A DNA stretch of 64,000 nucleotides from contig CAWCKS010000003.1 of NCBI GenBank assembly GCA_963796195.1, positions 496,001-560,000 on the forward strand. Direction: 5' to 3'. Below are positions 26,741-34,810 of the stretch, in pieces. Position 1 is the first letter of the stretch. The number at the start of each line of letters is the position of its first letter. Source of the stretch: CAWCKS01 sp963796195 (GTDB lineage: Bacteria > Pseudomonadota > Alphaproteobacteria > Rhizobiales > Xanthobacteraceae). The notes under the pieces were generated by a model, which was not told the origin of the DNA, did not search any database, and worked only from the letters and a program-made list of their open reading frames with translations. Position numbers and translations under genes: made by a program.

Positions 26741-27304
26741 TCAGGTTCGGGACTTCCGCCGCCTGGCGGCGCCGTCGCCGGGATTCGACGCCGCCCGGCC
26801 CGACGCCGGAAACGGCACCGGCCTCGGCGTTCGCACCGTCGGAATGTGGGCACGGAACCGCTTCAACAGTGCGCTCAGCGTCTCAAGCTCGTCGTCGCTG
26901 AAGATCATGTACATCTGGCGTTCGCGCTCCAGCGCCAGCGCCATCACACGCTGGTGCAGCTTTTTTCCCGCCGGCGTGAACTGGATGACGCGCTGACGCG
27001 CGTCTGCGGCATCGACGGTCACCTGCAGGAAGCCCCTGCGCGCCAGCGCTGCAACGGTTCGGCTCATCGCGCCCTTGTCGACGCCGATGATTTGTGAGGC
27101 CTGCCGCGCGGTCAGTGGGCCCTCGTAGCCGATGACGTAGACCAGCCGCGCTTCGCCAAGGCCGATGCCGAAGGCGCGGCGGAACAGGCGGGAGCCGCCG
27201 GCGTCGATCATGTTCGCGATCGCGCCCAACAGGTAGCCGACGCGGCTTTGATAGGGGATCGTCTCCACGCCTTGCACAGTTGCGAGTTTCGTCGATGGCT
27301 TCAT
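26741..27304 (-). CDS. MarR-family transcriptional regulator
   Basis: A winged-helix regulator of about 187 aa. The core reads GLGEARLVYVIGYEGPLTARQASQIIGVDKGAMSRTVAALARRG with the wing VDAADARQRVIQFTPAGKKL and the usual dimer helices at both ends. The C-terminal 25 residues are basic and disordered. The start at 27304 is preferred; a GTG at 27346 would add 14 residues. It lies 138 bp upstream of the demethylase on the same strand, and the paired repeats between them make a local repressor of the C1 module likely. The ligand is probably an aromatic or methoxylated acid, by analogy with other MarR-controlled demethylase genes. Confidence 0.85.
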   Translation of the reverse strand: MKPSTKLATVQGVETIPYQSRVGYLLGAIANMIDAGGSRLFRRAFGIGLGEARLVYVIGYEGPLTARQASQIIGVDKGAMSRTVAALARRGFLQVTVDAADARQRVIQFTPAGKKLHQRVMALALERERQMYMIFSDDELETLSALLKRFRAHIPTVRTPRPVPFPASGRAASNPGDGAARRRKSRT

Positions 27305-27492
27305 CCAGTGGGCTTTCAATCGGGATTCGAGGGCGAGAGCGTTCACAGATTACGCGGATTGCCGGAGCGAGCAACAATCGATGGAATGAGGATGCATCGC
27401 GACGTCTTCTAGGCGAGACGTTTCTCCTGCTGTGATGCCTTGCAGCCTGGCATATGCTCAGTCGAACTTGGAACGAACACGAGGGTTCAGCC

Positions 27493-28768
27493 ATGCCGAC
27501 CGACACCCAACCAATCTGGCTAGCCGGCGGTTTGCGCACGCCGTTTGTTCAGGTCGACGGGCCGTTCGCCAGGCGCAATTCGATGCTGCTGTCCGTGCCG
27601 GTGGTGCAGGCGCTTGCGGCGCAGGCCAAAGGTCCGATCGACTTCGGCATCTGGGGCGCGGTGGTGCAAAACCTCGCTTATGCCAATCTGGCGCGCGAGA
27701 TCTGGCTTGAAGCCAAGCTCGATCCGCACGTGCCGACGTTCACCACGGTGATGCAATGCTCGACCAGCATGGTTGCGGCGTTCGAGGCGGCAGGCATGCT
27801 GGGGCAGGGCCGGGCCCAGCTCGCCATGGTCGGCGGCGTCGAGAGCATGACGCGGGTGCAGATCGGCCTGTCGCAGGATTTGTCTGACTGGCTGCGCCAC
27901 CTGGTGCAGGCCCGCAGTCTTGGCGATCGCCTCGGCCTGCTGGGCAAGCTGCGGCCTTCAGATATTCGTCTGTACATTCCGGCGGTGAAGAACCGCGTCA
28001 CCGGAAGGAGCATGGGCGAACACACCGAGGACATGGCGAAGGACTGGAAGATCGGTCGTGAGGAGCAGGATGCACTCGCGCTTGCAGGGCCATCAGCGCG
28101 CGGCCGCGGCGCAGGATCGCGGCTTCTTCGACGATCTGATCATCGCCGTCGATGGCGTAACAAAGGATCATTTTCCGCGCCGCGACACTTCGCTGGAGAA
28201 GCTGGCAAAACTTCGGCCGGCGTTCGACCGCACGAGCGGCCGCGGCTCGTTGACTGCCGGCAACTCGTCGCCGCTGACCGACGGCGCCGCCGGCATCTGG
28301 GTTGCGACCGACGAGGGCCTTGCGCGGTTACCGGCGAATATGCCGAGGGCACGGCTGATCGATTTCGAGATCGCCGCGGTCGATGTCTTCACCGAAGGCC
28401 TGTTGATGGCGCCGGTGTCGGCGATCCCGCGGCTGCTGGCGCGGCAGGGCCTCACCTTCGGTGACATCGCGCTGTGGGAGATCCACGAGGCGTTCTCGGC
28501 GCAGGTGCTCTGTCACATCAAGGCGCTCGGCGACAAGGATTTCGTCCGCGCCAAGGCGGGCGTCGAACACACCTTCGGCGCTTTCCCGGTCGAGCGGATG
28601 AATCCGAACGGCGGCAGCGTCGCGCTTGGTCATCCCTTTGCCGCGACGGGCGCCCGCATCCTCGGCCAGGCGGTGAAGGAACTCGCGGCAATGCCCAGGG
28701 GCAGCCGTGCCGTCGTCTCGATCTGCGCGGACGGCGGACTGGGCTCAGTGGCGTTGCTTCAGACTTGA
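27493..28768 (+). CDS. Acetyl-CoA acetyltransferase/thiolase (frameshifted)
   Basis: The joined protein of about 424 aa is a FadI/FadA-type thiolase. The nucleophile is Cys89 in VMQCSTSMVAAFEAA. The second frame holds EIHEAFSAQVLCH, the NPNGGSVALGHPFAATGARI glycine/His block and the general-base Cys in SICADGGLGSVALL. One extra G at about 28087 breaks the frame; without it the text reads LALAGHQRAAAAQDRGFF. The start ATG at 27493 is supported by the family-like GGLRTPFVQVDGPF. It is divergent from marR and could serve beta-oxidation or acetoacetyl-CoA formation for PHA. Confidence 0.85.
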
Positions 28769-28950
28769 GGTGGCTGGATGCGGGGCTCGGCCACGACGAT
28801 ATCGTCGTGCTCCTGACGGCGCATGCAGCTTGCGAGGTAGTGCCATTCGATCGACAGCTGCGACCACTCGGCCTTCAGCTGCTTGTCACTGGCCTCGCGC
28901 GAGCGATGTTCGCGCTCATCGGCGCGCAGCAGACACTTTTTTTCTGTCAT
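28759..28950 (-). CDS. Possible small charged protein
   Basis: A 63-aa frame, MTEKKCLLRADEREHRSREA followed by AEWSQLSIEWHYLASCMRRQ. The charged, helix-forming pattern with W and LA near the middle resembles many short Bradyrhizobium proteins of unknown role. No strong ribosome site is visible, and the frame slightly overlaps the thiolase stop on the other strand. The upstream 188 bp to the next gene shows nothing recognisable. Confidence 0.4.
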   Translation of the reverse strand: MTEKKCLLRADEREHRSREASDKQLKAEWSQLSIEWHYLASCMRRQEHDDIVVAEPRIQPPQV

Positions 28951-29138
28951 TGGACGCATGTCGGCAGCAGGGAATAGCGGCGGGACGCCGGAGTGCCTAG
29001 GAGTCCTGAAAGCCCCGCCTGCCGGAACAGCATCCAAATATGGACCGCTCGGCATGAATTTTCTTAGCTCACGCCGGGTGATCACTGTTTGATCTGGCGC
29101 AATCAGAAGGCGATCCCGGAAAAATAGCGCGCGCCGCG

Positions 29139-29591
29139 CTATCGGCCGACGCCGCCCATCAGGAACTTGATCGCTACCACGATAGCGACGAGACCGATGA
29201 AAATCAGCAGCACGGGCATCTTGCGCGGGCCTTTTGGCTTGCCGGCCGGCTGGGCCGCGCGGGCGGCCCGGGCGCGGCGGGCGTCCTGCAGCCGCACGAT
29301 GTTGTCCGAATTCGCTGTGGATGCCGGTTCCGCTGCGTTGACTGGCGGCGGGGCGCCCCTGCCGCCGCGCTGGGCGTAGTAGGCAGCATAAATCTCGTCA
29401 ATCGTGGTCGCCGCGGCGTCCTTCTCGCTCACGGTTTTCAGGCGCTCCCGATACTGCGACAGAAAGGCCTGCGCCTCCTTCGGCAGGTCATCGAAACTGC
29501 CGAGCTTGGCCATCATCAGCCAGGTCGCGAAATCGGCCTCGGCCGTCAGCCGCGCGTCGCGCGCGATCCGGGTATTGCCCTTGTTCGCCAT
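29139..29591 (-). CDS. Hypothetical protein with C-terminal membrane anchor
   Basis: A 150-aa protein. The first 70 residues are helical and charged (ADFATWLMMAKLGSFDDLP, AQAFLSQYRERLKTV). A disordered, Ala/Arg/Pro-rich linker follows, and the last 22 residues form one transmembrane helix (MPVLLIFIGLVAIVVAIKFLM). This tail-anchored layout places the N-terminal part in the cytoplasm. No known domain is seen. It is transcribed alone, divergent from the AraC regulator. Confidence 0.7.
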   Translation of the reverse strand: MANKGNTRIARDARLTAEADFATWLMMAKLGSFDDLPKEAQAFLSQYRERLKTVSEKDAAATTIDEIYAAYYAQRGGRGAPPPVNAAEPASTANSDNIVRLQDARRARAARAAQPAGKPKGPRKMPVLLIFIGLVAIVVAIKFLMGGVGR

Positions 29592-29722
29592 GACCTCGAT
29601 TTGAGCACGATCGCTGCGGAAAGCCAGTCCTTTCCCGATGCAACCGTGCCATCGTGCTGACGAATATTGACACGGTAGCGGCCGAGATTGCGCTCGCAGT
29701 CATTCCTGGAGATTCTTGCTGA

Positions 29723-30583
29723 ATGCCGGCCAGGACCTTGTTCGAGACGTCTTCACTGTCGGTGATTGACTATCGCTGTACCGCTGTGCCGACGGACACG
29801 CCGTTCGTCGAGCACCACACCTGGTTCTCGCTCGCCTATATCCGCAAAGGCAGCTTTGGCTGCTGCACCCAAGGGCGGTCGTTCGATCTGGTGCCCGGCT
29901 CGCTGTTCGTCGGCTTCCCCGGTGATGAATATATCTGCACCCATGAGCATCATGTCTGCGGCGACGAGTGCCTGTCGTTCGGCTTTGCGCCTGAGATTGC
30001 CGACGTGGTCGAGGGCGACGCCAGGGCCTGGCGCGCCGGCGTGCTGCCGCCGCTGGCCGAACTGATACCGCTCGGCGCGCTCGCGCAGGGCGCGGCCGAT
30101 GGTCACAACGATCTGTCGCTCAAGGAAGCCGGCGCGCTCCTCGTGTCGCGCTTCCTCGGCGTGGCGGGCGGTAAGCGGCCGGCGTCGGTTGCGGCGCAGG
30201 GACGGGTGCGCCGGCGCATCATCGAGACAGCGATGCGGATTGGCAGGGAATCGCGCGAGCGATCGTCGCTGGAAGCGATGGCATCCTGGGCGGGACTGAG
30301 CCCGTTCCATTTCCTGCGCACCTTTACGCGCACCCTCGGGCTGACGCCGCACCAGTACCTGATCCGCTGCCGGCTTGCCGATGCGGCCCGGCTGCTCGGC
30401 GAGTGCGAGTTGCCCGTGACGACGATCGCATTCGACGTGGGGTTCGACGACCTCTCGCATTTCATCCGCACCTTTCGTCGCGCCACCGGCGTGGCGCCAC
30501 GGCGCTTCCGCGAACTGGCCAACGGCGATCGCGCCGATCTGCAGGCGATGCTCGGCGCGCGATGCAAGCTAGAGACGGCGTGA
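29723..30583 (+). CDS. AraC-family transcriptional regulator
   Basis: A 286-aa regulator with an N-terminal cupin-like sensor (FSLAYIRKGSFGCCTQG, LVPGSLFVGFPGDEYICTHEHH) and a C-terminal double helix-turn-helix. The DNA-binding part reads SLEAMASWAGLSPFHFLRTFTRTLGLTPHQYLIRCRL and TTIAFDVGFDDLSHFIRTFRRATGVAP. Several His and Cys residues in the sensor (THEHHVCGDEC) might bind a metal. The next gene starts 88 bp downstream in the same direction, with a short tandem repeat between them; whether it controls that gene is unknown. Confidence 0.88.
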   Translation: MPARTLFETSSLSVIDYRCTAVPTDTPFVEHHTWFSLAYIRKGSFGCCTQGRSFDLVPGSLFVGFPGDEYICTHEHHVCGDECLSFGFAPEIADVVEGDARAWRAGVLPPLAELIPLGALAQGAADGHNDLSLKEAGALLVSRFLGVAGGKRPASVAAQGRVRRRIIETAMRIGRESRERSSLEAMASWAGLSPFHFLRTFTRTLGLTPHQYLIRCRLADAARLLGECELPVTTIAFDVGFDDLSHFIRTFRRATGVAPRRFRELANGDRADLQAMLGARCKLETA

Positions 30584-30640
30584 GCCAAACCCATTTCCGG
30601 TTCAGGTCGTTAGGCTATAGTCGAACCGTCGAACGTTGAC

Positions 30641-30672
30641 GGATGGGATTGAGAACGGATGGGATTGAGAAA
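30641..30672. repeat. 16-bp tandem duplication at a ribosome-binding site
   Basis: GGATGGGATTGAGAA is repeated back to back with a 16-bp period, ending directly at the ATG at 30672. Each copy contains the same GGATTGAGAA that would serve as translation initiation region. Confidence 0.7.
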
Positions 30673-31613
30673 TGTCGCCATCGCAATCGTCAGAAGCTGT
30701 GCCGAACGCAGGCGTCCGGTCGACCGTCGCCGTGGTCGGCCTCGGCCGGGTCGGTGGCATTGCCGCCGCCTGGCTGCAGCACAGTGGCCGTCACGACGTC
30801 ACGGTCTGCGCGCGGCGGGCGCTCACACGGCTGACGCTGGAGCACGATGACGGCGCCTTCGATCTGCCGTTGCACACGCTGACTAATCCTGACGATGCGC
30901 GTCCGGTCGATTGGGTGCTCTTGTGCACCAAGGCGCATGAGACCGCGTCGACCGGGCCGTGGCTGCAAAAGCTTTGCCGGCCGACCACGCGGGTTGCGGT
31001 GCTGCAGAACGGCATCGGCCACGCCGAGCGCGTCGCGCCGCTTGCCAATGGCGCTGCCGCGTTTCCGGTGATCGTCTACTACAACGGCGAACGGCTGGCC
31101 GAGGATCGCGTGCGATTCCGCCATGTTTCGGAACACGATGTCGCGGTCGCCGACGACGAACTCGGACGCAGCTTTGTGCAGCTGCTCGCTGGCACGCCGA
31201 TCACGGTGCTGTTGAGCGGCGACTTCAAGACGCTGATCTGGCGCAAGCTGCTGATCAACGTCGTCGTCAACCCGATCACGGCGCTGACACGTCAGCGCCA
31301 GGGTGTGCTGCGGCGGAGCGATGTGCGCGAGCTGGCGCTCGGCGTGCTGGCCGAGGCGATCGCGGTTGCGAGCGCCGACGGCGCGCGCCTCGCGCCTGAC
31401 GAGGCCGAGCAGACGCTCAAGACGCTTTATAGCTATCCGCCTGAGGCTGGCACCTCGATGTACTTCGACACGATGGCGGGCCGGCCGCTCGAGATCGAGG
31501 CGCTGACGGGCGCGATCGTCGCGGCCGGCGAGCGCTACGGCATTGCGACGCCGCTCAACCGCGCGCTGCTGACGCTGGCGCGCGCCGTGAGTGATGCGAA
31601 CGCTTCGAGCTGA
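30672..31613 (+). CDS. 2-dehydropantoate 2-reductase-family protein
   Basis: The 313-aa product has an ApbA/PanE layout: Rossmann motif VAVVGLGRVGGIAAAWL, VDWVLLCTKAHET, VLQNGIGHAERV, the catalytic-type Lys in TLIWRKLLINVVVNPITALT, and C-terminal helix with YFDTMAGRPLEIEALTGAIV. Family members reduce ketopantoate with NADPH for pantothenate and CoA synthesis; many paralogues act on other 2-oxoacids. There is no panB or panC nearby, so the exact substrate stays open. The short tandem duplication at its ribosome site is unusual. Confidence 0.82.
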   Translation: MSPSQSSEAVPNAGVRSTVAVVGLGRVGGIAAAWLQHSGRHDVTVCARRALTRLTLEHDDGAFDLPLHTLTNPDDARPVDWVLLCTKAHETASTGPWLQKLCRPTTRVAVLQNGIGHAERVAPLANGAAAFPVIVYYNGERLAEDRVRFRHVSEHDVAVADDELGRSFVQLLAGTPITVLLSGDFKTLIWRKLLINVVVNPITALTRQRQGVLRRSDVRELALGVLAEAIAVASADGARLAPDEAEQTLKTLYSYPPEAGTSMYFDTMAGRPLEIEALTGAIVAAGERYGIATPLNRALLTLARAVSDANASS

Positions 31614-31732
31614 GGCTGCGATCAATTTGTGCTGGACGAACTGACGCAGTGCACAACGTCAGCAGCGCTTTTCATGCAGGTGTCATATCGCTCGACTAGC
31701 TCTCGTTTGAACAGAGCCTGATCGAGCAGTCG

Positions 31733-32560
31733 ATGACAGAAAATCCTTCGCCGCCGATTGTCGGCGCTGCCATGAACAGCCAAAGCCTCGCCGTCTATCG
31801 CGGCTGGATCGTCGAGCACCAGCGCGATCTGGAACTCCAGGATTTCTTCGACGCCGCGGCACTGGATAGCGATTGGCGCCCGGTTGCCGACAACGTCAAG
31901 AAATTGCTTGATGGCTATCGTGGCCGGCTCGGAATTCACGGGCCATTCTGGGGCTTCAAGATCGACAGCCAGGACCCGCTGATCCGCGCCGTCGTCACCA
32001 AGCGCTTCCTGCAGTCGCTCGAAGCCTGCGAAGCGATCGGCGCGACGCAGATGGTGATCCACTCGCCGTTCACGACCTGGGATTACAACAACCTCGCGAT
32101 CAATCCGGGATCGCGCGAGGCGCTGACCGAGCGCGTCCATGCGACCCTAAAGGACGTGGTGGCGCGCGCCGAAAACATCGGCTGTGAACTCGTGATCGAG
32201 AATATCGAGGACAAGGATCCTCGGGATCGCCTTCTGCTTGCCGCGAGCTTCAACAGCAAAGCGGTCCGGGTCTCGATCGATACCGGGCACGCGCACTATG
32301 CCCACGTCTCCACCGGCGCGCCGCCGGTCGACTACTATGTCGATGCCGCGGGCGAGGCGCTGGCCCACGTGCACATCCAGGATACCGATGGCTATTCGGA
32401 CCGCCACTGGATTCCCGGCGATGGCACCGTGCGCTGGCAGGCAGTGTTTCGGGCGCTCGGTCGGCTGACCGTCAAGCCGCGTCTCCTGATCGAAGTGAAA
32501 GACAAGATGCGGATCCGCCAGGGCGCGAGCTATCTCGAAGCGCTTGGCCTCGTGGCCTGA
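31733..32560 (+). CDS. Sugar phosphate isomerase/epimerase (TIM barrel)
   Basis: A 275-aa xylose-isomerase-like barrel. Diagnostic strands are RLGIHGPFWGFKID, GATQMVIHSPFTTWDY, CELVIENIEDKDPRDRL (metal Glu), VRVSIDTGHAHYAH (Asp/His), AHVHIQDTDGYSDRHWIPGDGTV and PRLLIEVKDK (Glu). These supply the usual divalent-metal ligands. The substrate is unknown. Downstream is a decayed permease fragment and then a phosphodiesterase-type gene. Confidence 0.8.
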   Translation: MTENPSPPIVGAAMNSQSLAVYRGWIVEHQRDLELQDFFDAAALDSDWRPVADNVKKLLDGYRGRLGIHGPFWGFKIDSQDPLIRAVVTKRFLQSLEACEAIGATQMVIHSPFTTWDYNNLAINPGSREALTERVHATLKDVVARAENIGCELVIENIEDKDPRDRLLLAASFNSKAVRVSIDTGHAHYAHVSTGAPPVDYYVDAAGEALAHVHIQDTDGYSDRHWIPGDGTVRWQAVFRALGRLTVKPRLLIEVKDKMRIRQGASYLEALGLVA

Positions 32561-32570
32561 CGCGCGCCCA

Positions 32571-32771
32571 ACTTACGTTCGCTCGACTTCTCGGCCCCGG
32601 CGTGCAGCCGCCGATGACCAGCCTCGGCAACATGGTCGGCCACGGTCGTGAATACATCGGTAGTGCGCCGTGGATCATGCTGCGCCCGCCGCGACCATCA
32701 CATTGACAACGCTCGCGGCGTCGACCATCGGTGATTGGTTGCGCGACAAGCTCGACCCGACGCTTTCCTGA
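32571..32771 (+). pseudogene. Remnant of a peptide/nickel ABC permease (DppC-like C-terminus)
   Basis: Translation from about 32571 gives LLGPGVQPPMTSLGNMVGHG then REYIGSAPWIML; after a one-base shift at about 32685 it continues AATITLTTLAASTIGDWLRD followed by KLDPTLS and a stop at 32769. This is the C-terminal end of DppC/OppC-type permeases (GVQPP...WGxM..., ...GDWLRDxLDP). No upstream part exists because the intact epimerase ends at 32560. It is a relic of a deleted or rearranged transporter operon. Confidence 0.72.
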
Positions 32772-32774
32772 TTT

Positions 32775-32840
32775 GCGCATGTCTTTTCGGAAAACCGGTA
32801 ACCACCCCCGATCGAAGTCGAGGGCATGCTTTTCCGGGAC
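32775..32840. repeat. Degenerate Bradyrhizobiaceae-type palindromic repeat
   Basis: The text GCGCATGTCTTTTCGGAAAA followed by CCGGT and, 30 bp later, GGCATGCTTTTCC resembles the common rhizobial element that begins with GCATGATCTTTTCGGAAAACCG and closes with its complement. The copy is imperfect. Confidence 0.5.
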
Positions 32841-32864
32841 AAGCGCCAGCCTGCGAGGACGCGA

Positions 32865-34127
32865 ATGCCGCATAAAATGGTCGTCATGGTGATCTGCGAC
32901 GGTCACCGGCCGGATTTCGTCTCGGACGAAACCACGCCGCACATGGCGCGCTTACGCAAGGCCGGCACCTGGTTCGCCGACCACCGCGGGATCTTTCCCT
33001 CCGCAACGCGCGCCTCGTCGGCCTCGATCGCGACCGGCAGCTGGCCAATCTCGCATGGGCTGCGCGGTAACACCATGGCATTGCCGATCGATGGCGGCCA
33101 CGAAGTTCACGACGCCGGCAAGCCGGAGTTCTACGACGCCTATCGCAAGCATTTCGGTCGACTGCTGATGCGGCCGGCCCTTGCCGAACGGACGGCTGGG
33201 CAGCACGGCGCGGTGCTATGTTCCAACGTCTCTCCCGGCGCTGCTTACTTTCACGACGCGGCAAGGCATGGCGAGCTGCACCATCGCGAACTGAGCTATC
33301 GGTCGGGCGGGGCGCCGCTGGGCGAGACCGTCGCGGCGCCGCCGGGCAGTGTCGGCGATGCGGTCATGGCGAAGCAATTCGTCGATGTCCTGCTGGAGCG
33401 GCCGCCGTCGGTGGCGACGCTGTGGCTGTCCGACCCGGACAAGACCATGCACGCCTATCCGCTCGGCTCGGGTGAGCACCTTCAGGCCGTGCGCGAGGCT
33501 GACGCCCATGTCGGTGCGGTGGCGCAGGCGGTCGAACGGCTGCGCGATCGCGGGCACGACGTGCTGTTGTTCATCGGTTCCGATCATGGCCACGAAGCGG
33601 TGACCGAGACCATTCCGGTCGAGCGGCGACTGTTCGAAGCCGGCTTCAAGCGAGAGCTCGAGAGCCCGGAGCTTGTCGTCGCACCATCGGGCTCGTCGGC
33701 CTTCATCCATTTCGGCGGCGATGCACTGTCGCGCCGCGACGAGGTCGCTGCCTGGCTCGCCGAGCAATCCTGGGCCGGGCGCATCATCAAGGGCGAGGAC
33801 CTCGCCGAGCTCGGCCAGGCGCCTGCGATCGACATGCTCGCGCTCGACATGGCGAAGACGGAGGGACGCAATCGCAATGGCGTTCCCGGCCTGACCGCGT
33901 ACGCCGTTCGCTTCTCCGAAGACGAAGACGAAGTCCGCCGCGACTGCGGCATGCATGGCGGGCTTGGCCGCTACGAAACCAATCCGACCTTGATTGCGGT
34001 CGGGCAGGGGTTTGACACGGGTAGCGTCGTGACGAAGACGACCCGCATCATCGATCTCGCGCCATCGGCACTGAAGCATCTTGATCTGCCGCTCGAACAG
34101 CTCGATGGCGCGCCGCTGCAGGGTTAA
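32865..34127 (+). CDS. Alkaline phosphatase/nucleotide pyrophosphatase-family hydrolase
   Basis: About 420 aa. Metal and nucleophile motifs of the alkaline-phosphatase superfamily are present: VVMVICDGHRPDF (Asp), PSATRASSASIATGSWP (nucleophile Thr/Ser region), LSDPDKTMHAYPLGS (Asp, His), FIGSDHGHEAVTE (Asp, His) and GCxMHGGLG near the end (His). ATG 32865 has GAGGA 5 nt upstream; the longer frame from 32826 is not supported. The profile fits type I phosphodiesterases and phosphonoacetate hydrolase-like enzymes. The absence of a signal peptide indicates a cytoplasmic enzyme. Confidence 0.8.
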   Translation: MPHKMVVMVICDGHRPDFVSDETTPHMARLRKAGTWFADHRGIFPSATRASSASIATGSWPISHGLRGNTMALPIDGGHEVHDAGKPEFYDAYRKHFGRLLMRPALAERTAGQHGAVLCSNVSPGAAYFHDAARHGELHHRELSYRSGGAPLGETVAAPPGSVGDAVMAKQFVDVLLERPPSVATLWLSDPDKTMHAYPLGSGEHLQAVREADAHVGAVAQAVERLRDRGHDVLLFIGSDHGHEAVTETIPVERRLFEAGFKRELESPELVVAPSGSSAFIHFGGDALSRRDEVAAWLAEQSWAGRIIKGEDLAELGQAPAIDMLALDMAKTEGRNRNGVPGLTAYAVRFSEDEDEVRRDCGMHGGLGRYETNPTLIAVGQGFDTGSVVTKTTRIIDLAPSALKHLDLPLEQLDGAPLQG

Positions 34128-34231
34128 ACCGGAATATTCCGGTTCGACTTGCGATCACCATTTTCTCAGGTCGCGCGAAACGGATCGCAGCCGCGATCCG
34201 TAGCTGGTAAAGTGTGCCCCCGGAGCGCGCG

Positions 34232-34639
34232 ATGCGAGCGTTTGTCTTGTTCGTCGGTCTGTTGATCGGCCTCATTGTCCCAGCGCAGGCCGGCGACGAC
34301 GTCGCGGCCGCGCAAACCATCATCCGCTCGCAGGAGCAGGCGTTTGCGCACGACGATGCCGCGACGGCCTATTCCTACGCTGCGCCGGCGATCCATGCGA
34401 TGTTCCCGGACGCCGACGAGTTCATGGCGATGGTCCGACGCGGCTACGCGCCGGTCTACCGGCACAAAAGCTTTGAGTTTGGCGTAGGCCGTGCCGCCGA
34501 CGGCAAGATTGCGCAGACCGTGCGCATCATCGATGCCGATGGTAATCCGTGGGATGCGCTCTACACGCTGGAGCAGCAGGCCGACGGCAGCTGGAAGATC
34601 ACCGGCTGCGTGCTGCATGCGGTCGGGCAATCGGCTTAG
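34232..34639 (+). CDS. DUF4864 protein, exported
   Basis: A 135-aa protein with a signal peptide (FVLFVGLLIGLIVPAQAGDD, cleavage after AQA). The mature part reads IIRSQEQAFAHDDAATAYSY, AAPAIHAMFPDADEFMAMVR and GYAPVYRHKSFEF, the DUF4864 pattern of a small SnoaL/NTF2-like fold. ATG 34232 follows GGAG by 7 nt. The function is unknown. A palindromic repeat block follows its stop. Confidence 0.8.
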   Translation: MRAFVLFVGLLIGLIVPAQAGDDVAAAQTIIRSQEQAFAHDDAATAYSYAAPAIHAMFPDADEFMAMVRRGYAPVYRHKSFEFGVGRAADGKIAQTVRIIDADGNPWDALYTLEQQADGSWKITGCVLHAVGQSA

Positions 34640-34658
34640 GGCAGGGAGAGCGCGCTTC

Positions 34659-34779
34659 ACCTCTCCCCTTCGGCGAGAGGTCGGATTGCGAAGCAATCCG
34701 GGTAGGGGGCACGTCTATCGAGAGGTTTGAGCCCTCACTCGGTGCACTTGCGTGCGCCGACCTCTCCCTATGGAGAGGT
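34659..34779. repeat. Composite intergenic palindrome (Bradyrhizobium type)
   Basis: The block contains ACCTCTC/GAGAGGT (34659-34681), GGATTGC/GCAATCC (34683-34699), and ACCTCTCC/GGAGAGGT (34760-34779). Such CTCTCC-framed elements with the central GGATTGCGAAGCAATCC hairpin are common between genes in Bradyrhizobium and relatives. It lies between two convergent genes. Confidence 0.65.
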
Positions 34780-34810
34780 AATGCAAACACTATAGCTTCG
34801 ACTCAGTCGC

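Noticed and set aside
28951..29138. N-terminal extension of the small minus-strand frame at 28759
   Set aside because: The added residues are Pro/Gly-rich and lack conservation-like pattern; the shorter start at 28950 is more plausible.
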